The notes under the pieces: generated by a model | What the model was told of the DNA's origin: nothing | Databases searched by the model: none | Seen by the model: the letters and a program-made list of their open reading frames with translations, nothing else | Made by a program: the position numbers and the translations under genes | In this document: positions 11,108 to 22,920 of the stretch, piece after piece | Numbering within the stretch: position 1 is the stretch's first letter | Layout: every line of letters starts with the position of its first letter | Assembly: GCA_037102815.1 (NCBI GenBank) | Contig: BTPP01000004.1 | Span: forward strand, 4,650,001 to 4,714,000 | Direction: 5' to 3' | Length of the DNA stretch: 64,000 nucleotides | From: Neurospora intermedia | Taxonomy: Eukaryota > Ascomycota > Sordariomycetes > Sordariales > Sordariaceae

Positions 11108-13222
11108 ATGGACGCCAACCACACTCAACATTGCTGTTGCTCCCGCCGGGAGGGCCCCCAGTCGCCCTTGCTTACCCCATCACCAGGCCCTCTTACTAGA
11201 TCACTCCCCAGCACCCAGTCGCTCGCTTCCGCTTTGAGCCCGGGTGCCTCGACACCAGGCTCGTGGACCGCCCATCCGTGGTCTCCGGAAAGCGCAAACA
11301 CTTCACCGCCTAGCACACGGTCAGGCTCGCCAGAGCTCAAGGTGAGGTTTCAGACAGAGAAGGTCGAGATTGCTCCACGAGTAGATGTGGCCGAGGTGCT
11401 CCCTACTGTGACCAAGTCAGTGAAGAGCATCTGCTTCGTCGGCGCAGGATTTGTTGGTATGTTTTTCGGTCCGATGTGTTCTGCGGAGAGAGGAGATTGT
11501 TGACTGTGACCATATAGGTGGACCAACTGCCGCCGTCATTGCCTACCACAACCCAGACATCACGGTCAACGTTGTTGATCTGAACGAGCAGCGAATTGCG
11601 GCTTGGAACTCGAGCCAGCTCCCAATTCACGAGGATGGTTTGTTGAAGGTTGTAAGGACAGCTCGCGATGGCACGGTGGACACCACGGTGAAGATTCCGG
11701 GGCTTCCCAGATCCTTCAAGCTCGATGCTCGCAGTCCCAACCTGGTATTCTCGACCAAGGTGAACGAGGCCATCGAGGTGGCCGATGTCATCTTCATCTG
11801 CGTCAACACACCCACCAAGACCTATGGTCTGGGAGCCGGGTCGATGGCCGATATCAGCATGGTGGAAAGTGCTAGCAGGACCGTCGCGCAACACGCCAAG
11901 AAGGGAGCCATCATTGTCGAAAAGAGTACTGTCCCATGCGGTACAGCTCGTGTCATTCAAGATATTGTAAGTGGCCTTGACTGAGAGGTCTTGACTGGAG
12001 CCAGGATGCTGACAGCGACCAGTTCAAATACTACCGCCCGAATGACGACTTTGAGATTCTATCGAACCCCGAGTTCCTGGCCGAGGGCACCGCCGTCGAG
12101 AACCTCATGCACCCGGATCGCATCCTGATTGGCAGTGCCCGCACCTTGGCTGGCATGAAGGCGGCCGAGAGTCTCAAGAACGTATATGCCGCCTGGGTTC
12201 CTCAAGAACGTATCATTACCGTCAACACCTTCAGCAGTGAGCTGTCGAAGCTTGTCGCCAACACGATGCTGGCGCAGCGTATCAGCAGCATGAACGCGGT
12301 GAGCGCCATGTGCGAGGAGATTGGTCTGGGATCCGATGTGGACGATGTCAGCCTGGCCCTTGGACAGGATTCACGGATCGGGCCCAAGTTCCTCCAGGCA
12401 GGTGTGGGTTTCGGTGGATCTTGCTTTGAGAAGGATATCCTAAACCTCTCGTATTTGGCAAGGGAGCTGCACCTGGACGTGGTCGCGGACTACTGGCTCA
12501 GTATTCTGAAGATCAACGAGTATCAGCGTGAAAGGTATGCGCACAGGGTTGTCAAGGAGTTGAACGGTTCGCTGCGCGGAAAGAAGATTTCCGTGCTGGG
12601 CTTTGCTTTCAAGGACGGCACCAACGACACGCGCAACAGCATTGCTGTGCACATCATCAAGAGCCTGGCGGAGGAGATGCCATTGGAGATTGGCATCTTC
12701 GACCCTGGGTGCGCCGCAAACGAGATCATGGAGGAGATTGAGAAGATCGGCTTGACCAAGGCGCAACTGGAGCGTGTCAAGATTTGCAGCAACTGGCGCG
12801 AATCGGTCAAGCAAGCGAGCGCTGTGTGCATCCTGACCCAGTGGAAGCAGTTCCGCGGCGCCCAGCTCGGTCGCTCGACAAAGAAGCCCGTCAAGACACC
12901 GTCTCAGCCACTCACCAAGACCTTTGTTAACGGCAAGCTCACCGAGATGGCCATCTTGGAGCTGGAGGCCATGGTTGCGCGCGACCTCAACATTACCGAC
13001 GAGGACCCTCTCCACAGACTCAAGCCCGAGGCTACTGCTGAAGGATTCGAGATCTTTGGTTTGGCGGCATCTATGCTGGAGGAGATCAGCCAGGAACCCG
13101 TCAACTGGGCTGAAGCGGCGTCGCTGATGCAGGAGCCCCGATGGGTGTTTGACGGGCGCAACGTCGTCGATCCCATTGAGCTCCAATCGCTCGGGTTCAA
13201 GGTCCGCGGCATCGGCAAGTGA
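11108..13222 (+). CDS. UDP-glucose 6-dehydrogenase, 665 aa
   Basis: Oxidises UDP-glucose to UDP-glucuronate with two NAD+ in the cytosol. Exons are 11108-11456, 11518-11966 and 12023-13222; the introns begin GTATGT and GTAAGT and the phases agree (666 codons with stop). The N-terminal 105 residues are a Pro/Ser-rich extension absent from bacterial and animal enzymes. The Rossmann motif GAGFVG is at 112-117, EKSTVP follows in the first domain, and the conserved lysine of SELSKL is K342. The catalytic cysteine is C400 in GFGGSCFEKD, and GFAFKDGTNDTR belongs to the UDP-binding C-terminal domain. The protein is longer than the usual 450-490 residues because of the N-terminal extension and an insert near the end (about residues 550-590). 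It is divergent from the GH12 gene and near the GT2 gene, which suggests sugar-nucleotide supply for the same polymer. Confidence 0.95.
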
Positions 13223-16200
13223 TTTTGCCGGAATTGATAATAGTAATCAGGGACGAGTAATGGATGATGGATGATAGACGGAGCGCGGAACGGAAATATA
13301 TACCGGGTAATTTTGAGTTTGGGTGTTTCTGGCGTCTGGTTGAGCGGCTTCATCGGCCTCACTTTTTGGTCAAATTGAACGGCGACATTGGGATACAACA
13401 ATTGGACGGGACAAGGGTACTGGACGGCTTTTATGATGTCAAGTCAGGTTTCGTGGAGAAAAGAAAGGGTTGGATTGGATTATTCTGCTGATGATTAGCG
13501 ATTCGTTGCGTTCTCAAGTCGAACGTCTAATTGATTTTGCGTTGTTCTCTCCATTTGTCGCGACGAAGCTGAAATTTGTGATGAAAATTGAGAAACCAAC
13601 CAAGTGAGGGAGGGGGTTAGGTTGCTCGGTGCTGGTGCCTGCCGATAAGGATGAGTGACGATAAGCGGAACTCCGCTTTCCAATACACCTCCATTACCGT
13701 AACGCTTGGGCCACACAGTATCTTTGGGCCACAGATAAGCTGGAACTGTGAATAGCTTTGTAAAATACACAACGACATCGGCAACACCCCACCCCATCAC
13801 CAGATAGATCGTCATCAGGGAAAGAGCGTTGCGACGGACAGACCACTCCCTCTCCGCAACGGCGTGACTGACAACTTTTAACCCAACCCTCGGCAATCGT
13901 GACTTCCCATCTGCCCGGTTTGAAGGACTTTGTTCGTGGTGTGATATTCTTCCGCTCCGACCGACGCACATTGGCAGACGGGAATTTTCCCATGCTCGGC
14001 AGCGGTCCGAACTCTCCTTCCGCCAACTGAACAAACAAACAAACAGAAACGCGATTCGGGCTCTCTCACTCATCCAGACATGGACATTCGACATTCCGAG
14101 TCAACAGCCATCTGCTAAAGGCATTTGCAGGCAATTACCTGCCCGCTTTCTGTTTCTTGATCCAACATCCGCAAGCTTAGTACCTACTCACTGCATTGAC
14201 AACCACAACAATCTGCACCCATTTTCAGCTTGCGACGCCAACCGAGGTGGAATACTGAAATCTGCCATGGGCTAACTCAATTCACACACTCACAGAATCA
14301 GAACAGTCCAGACCGACCGCGGCGCAGTACCGCAGCCTGTTGCTACACACATTAATTGTTCATAATCTGTTGGCTGCCACCCACATTCACACCCAGACGA
14401 ATATGGCGGGCAATAAAGACACACCGCGGCGTTCCCCATTGCGACGACTAGGTCATACTACTGCGGCCTTCCACGGCTGGCGGCTAACCCCGGTGGTGGC
14501 CGTGCTCGGACCAAGCGAGTAAGCGCAATAGACGCGCTACTGGAGAAGGTCTCATGTCTCGGCTGCCTCTCTCGACCCTTTCAATGTCGTCGACTTCCAT
14601 TCTGGCATTTCCGAGACATTCGGCGATATCCCCATCCATCATTGAGGCATGACCTCGACGGCAACGGCGTTCTGCATACACGTCCGGAAGAAGCTCAACC
14701 GTCATGCATGACAGCTAGGACACCAGACGAGACGAGACCATATTTCGAGTTGGCGGCTACAAACCTGCATTGCTGCAGGCTTGGGTGTTTCAACCTCCAT
14801 CCTTCATATTCCAAATTGCTAGCCGGACTTTGACTGGTGGGCATAGCCGCCTGCTCTTTCTAGTTCGTCAGCTCATCCACCTAACCCAAAGGGTGTACAT
14901 TTGGTCTCCGTCATGGCATCCAAGAGGGAGTCTACGAGGAGGTTCGAAAGAACACGAAGCTTCTGGAATGACGGACATGAGCGGCCAGCCCCATCTCATT
15001 GACACACGCTGTTCTGTACACCTCTTCTTTGAGCAGAGGCCGATGGGCCGTGGAGAGACATGCAGGGGGCTGGCCCTTGCTCCCTTCAGCCGTGGCATAC
15101 GAAGCTCACACGCAATCCACTACAGCATCTTCACTTCGGTCAGCATTTGACACAGACAACCCCGTGTCATCACACCTCCCCTATTTGCCGTAATGCTGCC
15201 TGGAACTTGGTCATGCGGCTTAGGAACTTGCATCAAGGACCTTCCTGGACAAGGCTGGTCGGTTGTGTCGTTGCCCGCATCATTCCATGCCTAGCCCGGC
15301 GACACACTTGGAACAGCCCATCAATACGCTCTCATCTGGGAGCCAAAGTCAGCCTTGCTGGCGTGTTTGTGTCATCATTATCGTCTTGTACGACAAGCCC
15401 ATGCACCAGCCCAAAGTACCAACAAAAGTGGCCAGAAACTGCCCAGATGGAGCAGTCAAAGATGGCACTGGAAATCCTTTTGCTTTCCAGAAAGGAATCT
15501 GCTTTTGGGTCACTGAGCGCTTCGATTGGTACTCCTTTTGCTGGTTCTGAAACGCGAACGGCATTGTCGCCAAACTCGTACATACAGCTTTCCCGGGGCA
15601 CTCTTCCTTCTCCCACCGTCTGCCACAGCGCTTGGTCCATCAAGCGACTGGCACAACATTGCCTTGGCAGACGCCGGTTTGGCAGACGCCCTTTTGTCAC
15701 TGTCGTGGAACTAACCATCTGCAATAGAGGCTGAGATGTACTCCATTATGAACATAGGCCGAGGTGTACTCCGTGCTGAACATCATCAAGACAGACAGAT
15801 GTCGGATACCCTTATTACATCACCCAGTCAGTCCTCGTCAAGTGACCTGATGACCAACATTCTAGGTTGGTAAAGGGTGCGATACCTATCCCAAAAGGGA
15901 AAAGCTCAGCGTCCTCAGACCCTCACTGTGTCCTGAGGTCCTCCACGGTGGCCCCAGCCAAGTCCTCCCACTTTTAGGGCTGGAACCAATCTAGCAGAGC
16001 ATAGCCCCAGACCTTCCCTTCCACTTTGCAGTAGGCCGGGCCCTCGTCCAACAATGCAATGCCCCCGCGGCGCCAGCAATGGTTTGCTGCACGTTTGCCC
16101 GGTGTGTACCTGCTTTTGCACTTGGATCAAATCGCACCTATTGCACTCATCAATTGTCTGCTTCAACGTTGTCCTCGAATCGGGCTCTGCTTTCACCCAC

Positions 16201-16980
16201 GCTAGTCACTTGCAGATGGCGATGACATGCCGGTGGTTGCGGGGTACCGTAATACGGTTTGTTGAGATGACTGGCTGCTCATCCAGGCTGCCGAACACCT
16301 GTGGCGCTTGATGCGACAGGGTCGTCCGCACCCTTGTCTGCCCTGTCACACCCATACAGAGAGCCCGACACATGCGGTACGTATAGGGCAATGTGAAGGA
16401 CTCGGGACACGAACGGTGGACTCCAGTGAGTCAGGACGCCGAACGGAAAGCCATGGTCTGAAAGTCCTGTCGTCAGAAGATCTCCGAATCTAGGAAAAGG
16501 AAGGTCCTACCCGATGATGAACTCCGTATCTAGTAGGTCTGCACTGTACTGTTTTTCCGGCTTTTGCATCCAGTGTGAAGTATCATCGAACTCGATGTTG
16601 GCCCAGCATGTCTCCCTGGCGACAGCCATTCCGGTGGTGTACTTTGGTCTTTCTTACCACCTCTTCCGGCTTGAGCATATTGAATCCTTCGCACAGCCAA
16701 TGGGTTGCCTCTGAAGGGAATCTTAGTTTCATCAGTCGCCAACATTCACAAACATCTCCTTTACCACAATGACGGCAGGACGGTTGCGGGGAGGAGCGAG
16801 GGTGGTGTTGAAGGGTGGGCAACCAGGATCGTGATGGTGGGGTGTGAAGCCTGGAAAAAGTACAAGATGACAGGAAATCACAGGGCTTTGGGAGGTCCTG
16901 TTCTGGGCTCCCTCTTGGCTCCTCATCCCTGTCCTTTTCAACATCACCAGTGTGGTGTAACTATTCCCATGTCCACCCCT
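13223..16980. other. 3.8 kb intergenic region
   Basis: It begins with the 3' flank of the dehydrogenase gene. Several frames of 60-220 codons exist on both strands, but none has a motif or a splice pattern, and their composition is like that of frames drawn by chance from GC-moderate DNA. I see nothing else supportable up to the mobile element at 16989. Confidence 0.4.
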
Positions 16981-16988
16981 TTCCCGAT

Positions 16989-17454
16989 GAGCTTGACTTG
17001 CCGCACCGTCCCTAATGTCCTCATGCACCCTTTTCAGCTGTCATAATTACCAGCCGTTTTCACGTATAAGTTCCCGTATTTTCAATGTTCCCACGCATCC
17101 CAGTGCGCTCAGTTAGGAGGGTATAGAAGTAATTGAATGTATTCAATTGTTAGGTACCAGCTCTTTATTGTTGGTTATATAATTGAGTATAATCGATTGA
17201 GGGGGTATGAATGTGGTTGCGTAGCGATGTAGCTGTGCAGAAATGTGGCCTTGACTGTGTAGCGTATATTGAAATCGCAAAGTTTCATTGACATATCGTT
17301 GGATGTTACATGACATTTTAAAAGTGGGTTTTACCATACAAAACGCGGGACTTTACATGTCAGCTGTCATCGGTTGGCATGTGGGGAAAAAGGGGTGCGT
17401 GAAGTCAAAATAGGGTGCGTGAGGACATTGGGGACGGTGCGGCAAGTTAAGCTC
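16989..17454. mobile_element. 466-bp non-autonomous element with 8-bp target duplication
   Basis: The first 46 bp (16989-17034) and the last 46 bp (17409-17454) are inverted copies of each other with about four mismatches, starting GAGCTTGACTTGCCGCACCG on the left and GAGCTTAACTTGCCGCACCG on the right. The 8-mer TTCCCGAT stands immediately outside both ends (16981-16988 and 17455-17462), a perfect target-site duplication. Most differences between the arms are C/T or G/A, compatible with mild RIP. The interior is AT-rich and encodes nothing. An 8-bp duplication is typical of the hAT superfamily; that assignment is inference. Confidence 0.8.
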
Positions 17455-17462
17455 TTCCCGAT

Positions 17463-18350
17463 GCGGTCATCGTTTATCTTTGATCCAACATTTCTTCCAT
17501 ATTCTGGGATTTCCACCGGCGCGGAGAACCCCGGAATAATCCCAGCAAAAAAATGGAGAAGAGAAAAGGCGCTCCGTATGTACTAGAAGGGCTGGCTACA
17601 AGAGTTACCACGATGTGGGTAGCTCAGCCCTTCTGGGCTCGGGCTGTGCTGTTGATGATTGGACAGGGGGCGATGCAGCTCGTACTACGCACACCCCCCA
17701 ACCCTCCACTTCCACCTCCACTTCGCAGAGAAGTGACTCTTTTGCCGACTGGCGGCCTGGAGGCAGTCGACTTCGCCGGATTCTCATTGAAGCATGATCA
17801 GTTACTGCCTGGGGAGGGGTGTGGATCGAGGTGAACCTATGAGGCATCTCTTCGCTACACCCGCTGGTTCGTACGTGGGTCATGAACTGCCCCTGCGGAC
17901 AGTGTGAGACTTTGCGAGGTCTGGCACACGCCCAGGCTGTCCACCTACACACACACCTACACCAAGTAGAAGCTGATGACACCTCTCGAGACTCCGGCTC
18001 ACCTTTACCATACACCAAAGTCCATATAAGTTGCAGGCCGCCCACCATTTGGCCCGACCTTGATCCTCACCTCTTCACCATTCTCTTCATCGACAAATCA
18101 GACATAATCTGTCACCAACATCTCGAAACAAATTTACATATCAGGCCAAGGCCAGGTGATCCATCCAACAACTCAACACAACAACATCAACATCAACACT
18201 ACAGTGACCTCGCCGCATCAGACTCCGTCTCATCGACAAGTTGTCACCCACAAACCCAACCACGACCGTCGTTGCATGTTCCCATGTCTTTGAGATATCA
18301 GTACCCAAAGGACAACTTTAACTCGGACACGGCCGACTGACATCGACTTC
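17463..18350. other. Upstream region of the 18.35 kb gene
   Basis: It probably contains the promoter and a long leader. A 152-codon frame at 17882-18340 ends just before the next start, but it is rich in His, Thr and Gln from CA-rich leader DNA and shows no domain; I treat it as leader. Confidence 0.4.
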
Positions 18351-19793
18351 ATGGATCGGTATCCGGACGTACGAATCGAGAACATAGTTTACGACCCATC
18401 ACATCGTCACAAACACACCACATCATTACCAACACCTCTTCCATCACCAACCCTTGGTACCGAGTTTGAGCCTCATCGTCGATACTCACACTCACATTCC
18501 AACCGAGGACACCTTGCTCCTCCGTCTCCTACATCTCCAGCATTTTCAGAAACCTTCTCATCTGGTATTAAAAACAACGACAAGATGTGTGTCAAGGATA
18601 TCACCTACGACGCCTCGGCTCGGGTGGTCAACGAGACCGTCTTTGCCTGCAGGCCCGACGGATTGTGCGCTGTTCCCGAGATTAGGAAGCACTACCCGTC
18701 AAGCAGAAGCGAGCCCAGGTACGGTGGATACCTGCCTTCCCATCTGCCGCCTACACCTCGCGAGTCCAAGGAGCCTTCGCCCATAGGCAAGCGGGACTCT
18801 GGTTACCTCCATGGAACTCGGGTCACCGACCCTGCGCGCTCCACCAAACACAACGACGACTACCCGAACTACAAGTATAGCAGCAGCCCAGCCGACAGCA
18901 AGCACAAGTTGGATGTTTACACGCGTCCCTCCGTCGTGCTCACGCAGACCCTCGGCGTCCCTCATGAGGACAAGACCCGTCGGCGCTCCCTTCACGATCG
19001 CGACCCCAGCCCCAAGCGCAGCCCTAGTATTCCCTACCGTGAGCACTCTAAGAGCGACCGCGGCTACGATGTTATCGTGAGCAATCCCACTGACGAAGAT
19101 CGTCGACGTCGTCGCGCTCACAAGCCGTCTGATGCCGTTTCCACCACGGCCACTACCGGCATCCCTACCTCCTCTCGCCCTCCCCTCTCTAGCCACAACC
19201 CCGGCCGCTACGGATCCAGCCCCAACGGCCCCAGCGGCATGGAGTCACTGCGCCGAAGGAACAGCGTCTCTTCTCGAAACGATGATGCCGGCCGTACACC
19301 TCGCCCAAGAACCGTTTCGGGCGGATCTCGGTCTCGCGCCTCGTCCGTCGGCGTCCGCTTTGCCGATGAAGTCGAGTCCAAGATCAAGCAGCAGAACGCC
19401 GAGATTGCCAGCCGCTCCAACAAGCCGAGCACTGAGCAGGGAACCAACCAGCCTGAGCTCAAGAGCATTCTCAAGAAGCCCGCTGGTGCCCGCGAGGAGA
19501 GCAAGGAGCGCAGTAAGGAACGTAACAACAAGGGAAAGGGAGCAGAGGTGGACATGACTGTTGAGGAGTTGAGGAGATCAGTTGAGAGCTTGGGGCTCAG
19601 AGGATCCTCCACGCGGGATAGGGAGAGGGAGAGCAACGTCTCTTCGTCTCTCACCGGAACTGCAGTGGAAGGTATCGATTACGATCGGTTGAGGAGCAGG
19701 TTTGAGAGGGATAATGGCGGAAGCACTGCACGGCACGGAAGGGAGAGGGGCCCCAAGGTGTGGGAAGGAGACCGCTACAGCTATTATCATTGA
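18351..19793 (+). CDS. Disordered basic Ser/Arg-rich protein with SILK motif, 480 aa
   Basis: I do not recognise the gene. It is a single uninterrupted frame with well-defined start and stop. The protein is highly charged and rich in Ser, Pro and Arg with no predicted membrane segment or signal, so it is largely disordered. The most structured part by eye is residues 79-112 (MCVKDITYDASARVVNETVF region). Residues 333-350 (VGVRFADEVESKIKQQ) are followed by KSILKK (371-376), which contains the S-I-L-K protein-phosphatase-1 docking motif. A short predicted helix lies at about 403-416 (TVEELRRSVESLGL). The last residues are rich in Arg and Tyr. The start at 18351 is the first ATG of the frame; M79 is a possible alternative. 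Coding status is supported by length and by conserved-looking third-position GC, the function by nothing firm. Confidence 0.8.
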   Translation: MDRYPDVRIENIVYDPSHRHKHTTSLPTPLPSPTLGTEFEPHRRYSHSHSNRGHLAPPSPTSPAFSETFSSGIKNNDKMCVKDITYDASARVVNETVFACRPDGLCAVPEIRKHYPSSRSEPRYGGYLPSHLPPTPRESKEPSPIGKRDSGYLHGTRVTDPARSTKHNDDYPNYKYSSSPADSKHKLDVYTRPSVVLTQTLGVPHEDKTRRRSLHDRDPSPKRSPSIPYREHSKSDRGYDVIVSNPTDEDRRRRRAHKPSDAVSTTATTGIPTSSRPPLSSHNPGRYGSSPNGPSGMESLRRRNSVSSRNDDAGRTPRPRTVSGGSRSRASSVGVRFADEVESKIKQQNAEIASRSNKPSTEQGTNQPELKSILKKPAGAREESKERSKERNNKGKGAEVDMTVEELRRSVESLGLRGSSTRDRERESNVSSSLTGTAVEGIDYDRLRSRFERDNGGSTARHGRERGPKVWEGDRYSYYH

Positions 19794-22055
19794 GCGGTCA
19801 TGGAGGAGCTTGGCAGAAGCTAGGGAAGAGCGACCACGATGAACGGAAACTTGAAAATCGACAAAACATGATCTTCAACGGCGCGATCGAAAGGTCGTGC
19901 CAGTGTATTATTCGGAAGATTTCACATTGTGGACTTGACACCGCGATTCAGTCTTGGGTTTCTTTTGCAGCGATCATACTTTCCTTGGACTTTTTTCTTT
20001 TGTCAGCGATACCTTATGATAGTTAACATACATGACCTTTGCTCATATGCACCTCATTTTTCTTATTTTGCTTGCACCATCGCTATGACTTTTTTCTGAC
20101 CCCTCAATGATCCAATCACTTCGTCACTTTTGCAACACTTTTCCAAAGATATTTATTCCACGTGCATATTTCAACAATGAAGCTATTCCCACCCTCACCT
20201 CCAACCCCAACCCAGCGCTTCCTGACTTTTACCTCCCACTACAACGTCGTGCTTACGCTTTGCATTGCTCTGCATACGTAGCCCCCACCTACCCTGTGAG
20301 GGCTCCTACTCTGCCACTTACCAACCTCCTGGAATCAATCGCGGCGACGAAAAAAGTACCAGACAGTGTGCAAGGACCAACTCATTGCGGTAAACCAGCG
20401 GTCGCCAATCGTCTCCTTTCTTCATGTATGTATCGACGTTGCGACTTGGCAATGTAGCATCACGACGCTACATGTATACGTATACCAGCCGAATCGTCGC
20501 AAAAGAAATGGTCAGCAGGCTGTCTCATGGATGCTTGGCATTTCAGGCACCGCCGCACCGTCGCGCCGCCGCCCGCCAGCGGATTGATGTGCGAATTGGT
20601 AGGTTGATACGTGGAAGTTAAATGATACAGTTGGTTAGGTCGTAATCACTGACGATCTTTAAGGGTCATGCCTATCCGGTTTTCACTTTAAGTTTATATG
20701 TACGATGACGAGAAGCACCGTACTGTACCGTGGTAGTGTACCGTGGTAGTCTACCTAGCGTTGTCTTCGCTTCGGTTCAATCAATCCCCTTCTCGTTGAA
20801 CTTTAAAAAGAACAGGAACAGATGGCATCCTACACTACATTACCAACAACACGAAAAGATCATCATAAATGACCTGTATATATCACGAGATTCAGTTCCC
20901 CATTTCTTGGTTGTGAACTCCTACCAGTGGCGAATTCAAGCCTCGTGTCCAAACTACGGAAAAAAAAAAGGGGGGTCTTGGATGATGTGCATCTTCTTCT
21001 TCTTCTTCATCGTCATCGCCTCACTGCTCCTTGCTTGCATCTTGTTTTGCTTGCACTTTCGGGCGGGCAGACGGACCTTTGCCCTTCGGGTGTATCCGAT
21101 TTGCCCTACTCGTAGCAAATGATCGGGCCAAACTGGCCGACATGAATCGAATCGCGGCGAACATCGTGCGCTATCTGCGCCATAAGATCCCATGAACCTA
21201 CACCTAACAAATACCAAACAATGACCATTGATGTTTTGCCTGCGCATTCCTTGAGCAATGACGACATTGGCCCACGAGGTGTGTGTCCTGGCAGACGGAC
21301 TCACGCACGGACGGGAGTGGGTGGAGGAGGAGATCGCCGTCGCCGTCGGAGTTTTCCCCGCGTGGGACTGCCCCTCCATGTCCACTGGTAGGTCCCTGTG
21401 TACAAATACTGTAGCGAGCTCCACTGTTAAAGTAACAGATTTTGGTGATAATCATACAGAGATCTGTTAGGGAATGCACACCCCTCCTTACCGAGACACC
21501 CCAGCAGGACCCTGCAAGCACCACCTGGCAGCAAGAAGCACCGCCCAGGCACCCGCGTCTGCGCCTGCTTCCAGCGAAGACCCTGCCAATCCTGCACGCC
21601 CTGTAATCCACGGTCCCTGCTTTCTGAGACTTCCATCAAGGACCCTGTTTTTCTTGCAGCGTTCCCTTCTTCCTTGCAAGCACTGCCGCCTACGCTAACC
21701 GGGTAGCAAGCCAGGACAGGGAGAGGTGCCAGGTCAGGTCCAATGACTTACACGCTCTACACTAGGTAGGTAGGTTGCCGCATTTCCTTTTTTGGACGAA
21801 ACCTCCTTTCCCATACGGCAGTCATCGGTCGCCCAACGAGGCAAGGTAGTGAGAAACTTAGCTAGATGTACCTAGCATCGTTACATCAAAACAACTGCAA
21901 AACAACTGAAGCCGAAACAAAAGGCCGAGGGTCAGTCACCTGTGGAGAGAGAGAGAGACAGACAAGATGACTATCGGCGCCGATGAGGCGCGGAATTGTG
22001 GCATGTGGCAGACGCAAAAGCGTCGGCGGGCGCGAGGGGGCGCAGGCAGCAGCAG

Positions 22056-22079
22056 TTTGGGTTTGGGTTTGGGTTTGGG
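22056..22079 (+). repeat. (TTTGGG)4 tract
   Basis: Four exact hexamer units. It resembles a telomeric repeat but lacks the A of the fungal TTAGGG unit, so I list it as a simple repeat. Confidence 0.85.
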
Positions 22080-22904
22080 ACCATGAGTGGGTGGAGTTGG
22101 GGGCCGTTTTCGGGATCTGGTGTCAAAAGCACTTCTGCTCTAGATGCGATAAAGCACATGGTGATGATGGTCATAGGTGGTGATGGTTCAGCTGCTGGAG
22201 GCCGCTTTCCAGCCTTCTAGGTAGTGTAGGAAGATAGCAGCATGCATGCCTCGCTGTGTTGTACAAGACGATTCGGTTTCGGTTTCGAGAGGTTGGCATG
22301 ATCACCAGATGAACCAAATGAAACAATCACGTGTCCTGCTCTTGGCTCCTCGTTACAGAAGAAAAAGGAAGACGCGTAATCGCATAATGCGATTGTTTGA
22401 ACTTTGTGTATGCCGAGGGGAGGATCAAACCCAGAGAGAGGTAACAAACGGACATCGCGACGCAATGAGAACGAGTAAAATTTGAAGGCTGAGATGCACG
22501 GGATGGATTACAATGTAGGAGGTACTCACTCACTCACTCTATCATATGAAAACCGACAGTCCATATGCTGGTAGGTAGGTAGTCGAAGTGAGTGCCAACC
22601 TTTTGGGTATTACCACTAAGAAACTAGTAGCATTACAGTTGAGTACTCCTACGTAACCGTGTCTTTGCTATCTTCGTCGTTCGTGCGCGTAGTGCCGCCC
22701 AAGCAAGCTTTCCACGCACCTTGCCTATCAGCTCTCGCTTCTCAAGGGTTCATTACATAGCACTCGTCCGGATCCCAAATGGACAATAGCATGACAAATG
22801 CGTTCCTCATGGAACTTTCTGCCCACTCGGCTATAAAAGCCAGACTAAACGGCGACTATCTAGAGGTAGCCTCGTCCGGATCAACCGTCCACAACCGCCC
22901 ACAG

Positions 22905-22920
22905 ACACACACACACACAC
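22905..22920 (+). repeat. (AC)8 microsatellite
   Basis: A short dinucleotide run in intergenic DNA. Confidence 0.85.

Noticed and set aside
12440-13186. 248-codon minus-strand frame
   Set aside because: Antisense to the third exon of UDP-glucose dehydrogenase.
13495-14094. 199-codon minus-strand frame
   Set aside because: No recognisable domain and no continuation; an overlapping shifted frame is equally open.
15060-15734. 224-codon plus-strand frame in a long gap
   Set aside because: No motif, no splice partner, and overlapping frames on both strands are similar in length; looks like chance.
17882-18340. 152-codon frame just before the 18351 gene
   Set aside because: Composition reflects CA-rich leader DNA; no domain; ends 10 bases before the next start.
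22056-22079. TTTGGG repeats as an interstitial telomere
   Set aside because: The filamentous-fungal telomere unit is TTAGGG; four TTTGGG units are better read as a simple repeat.
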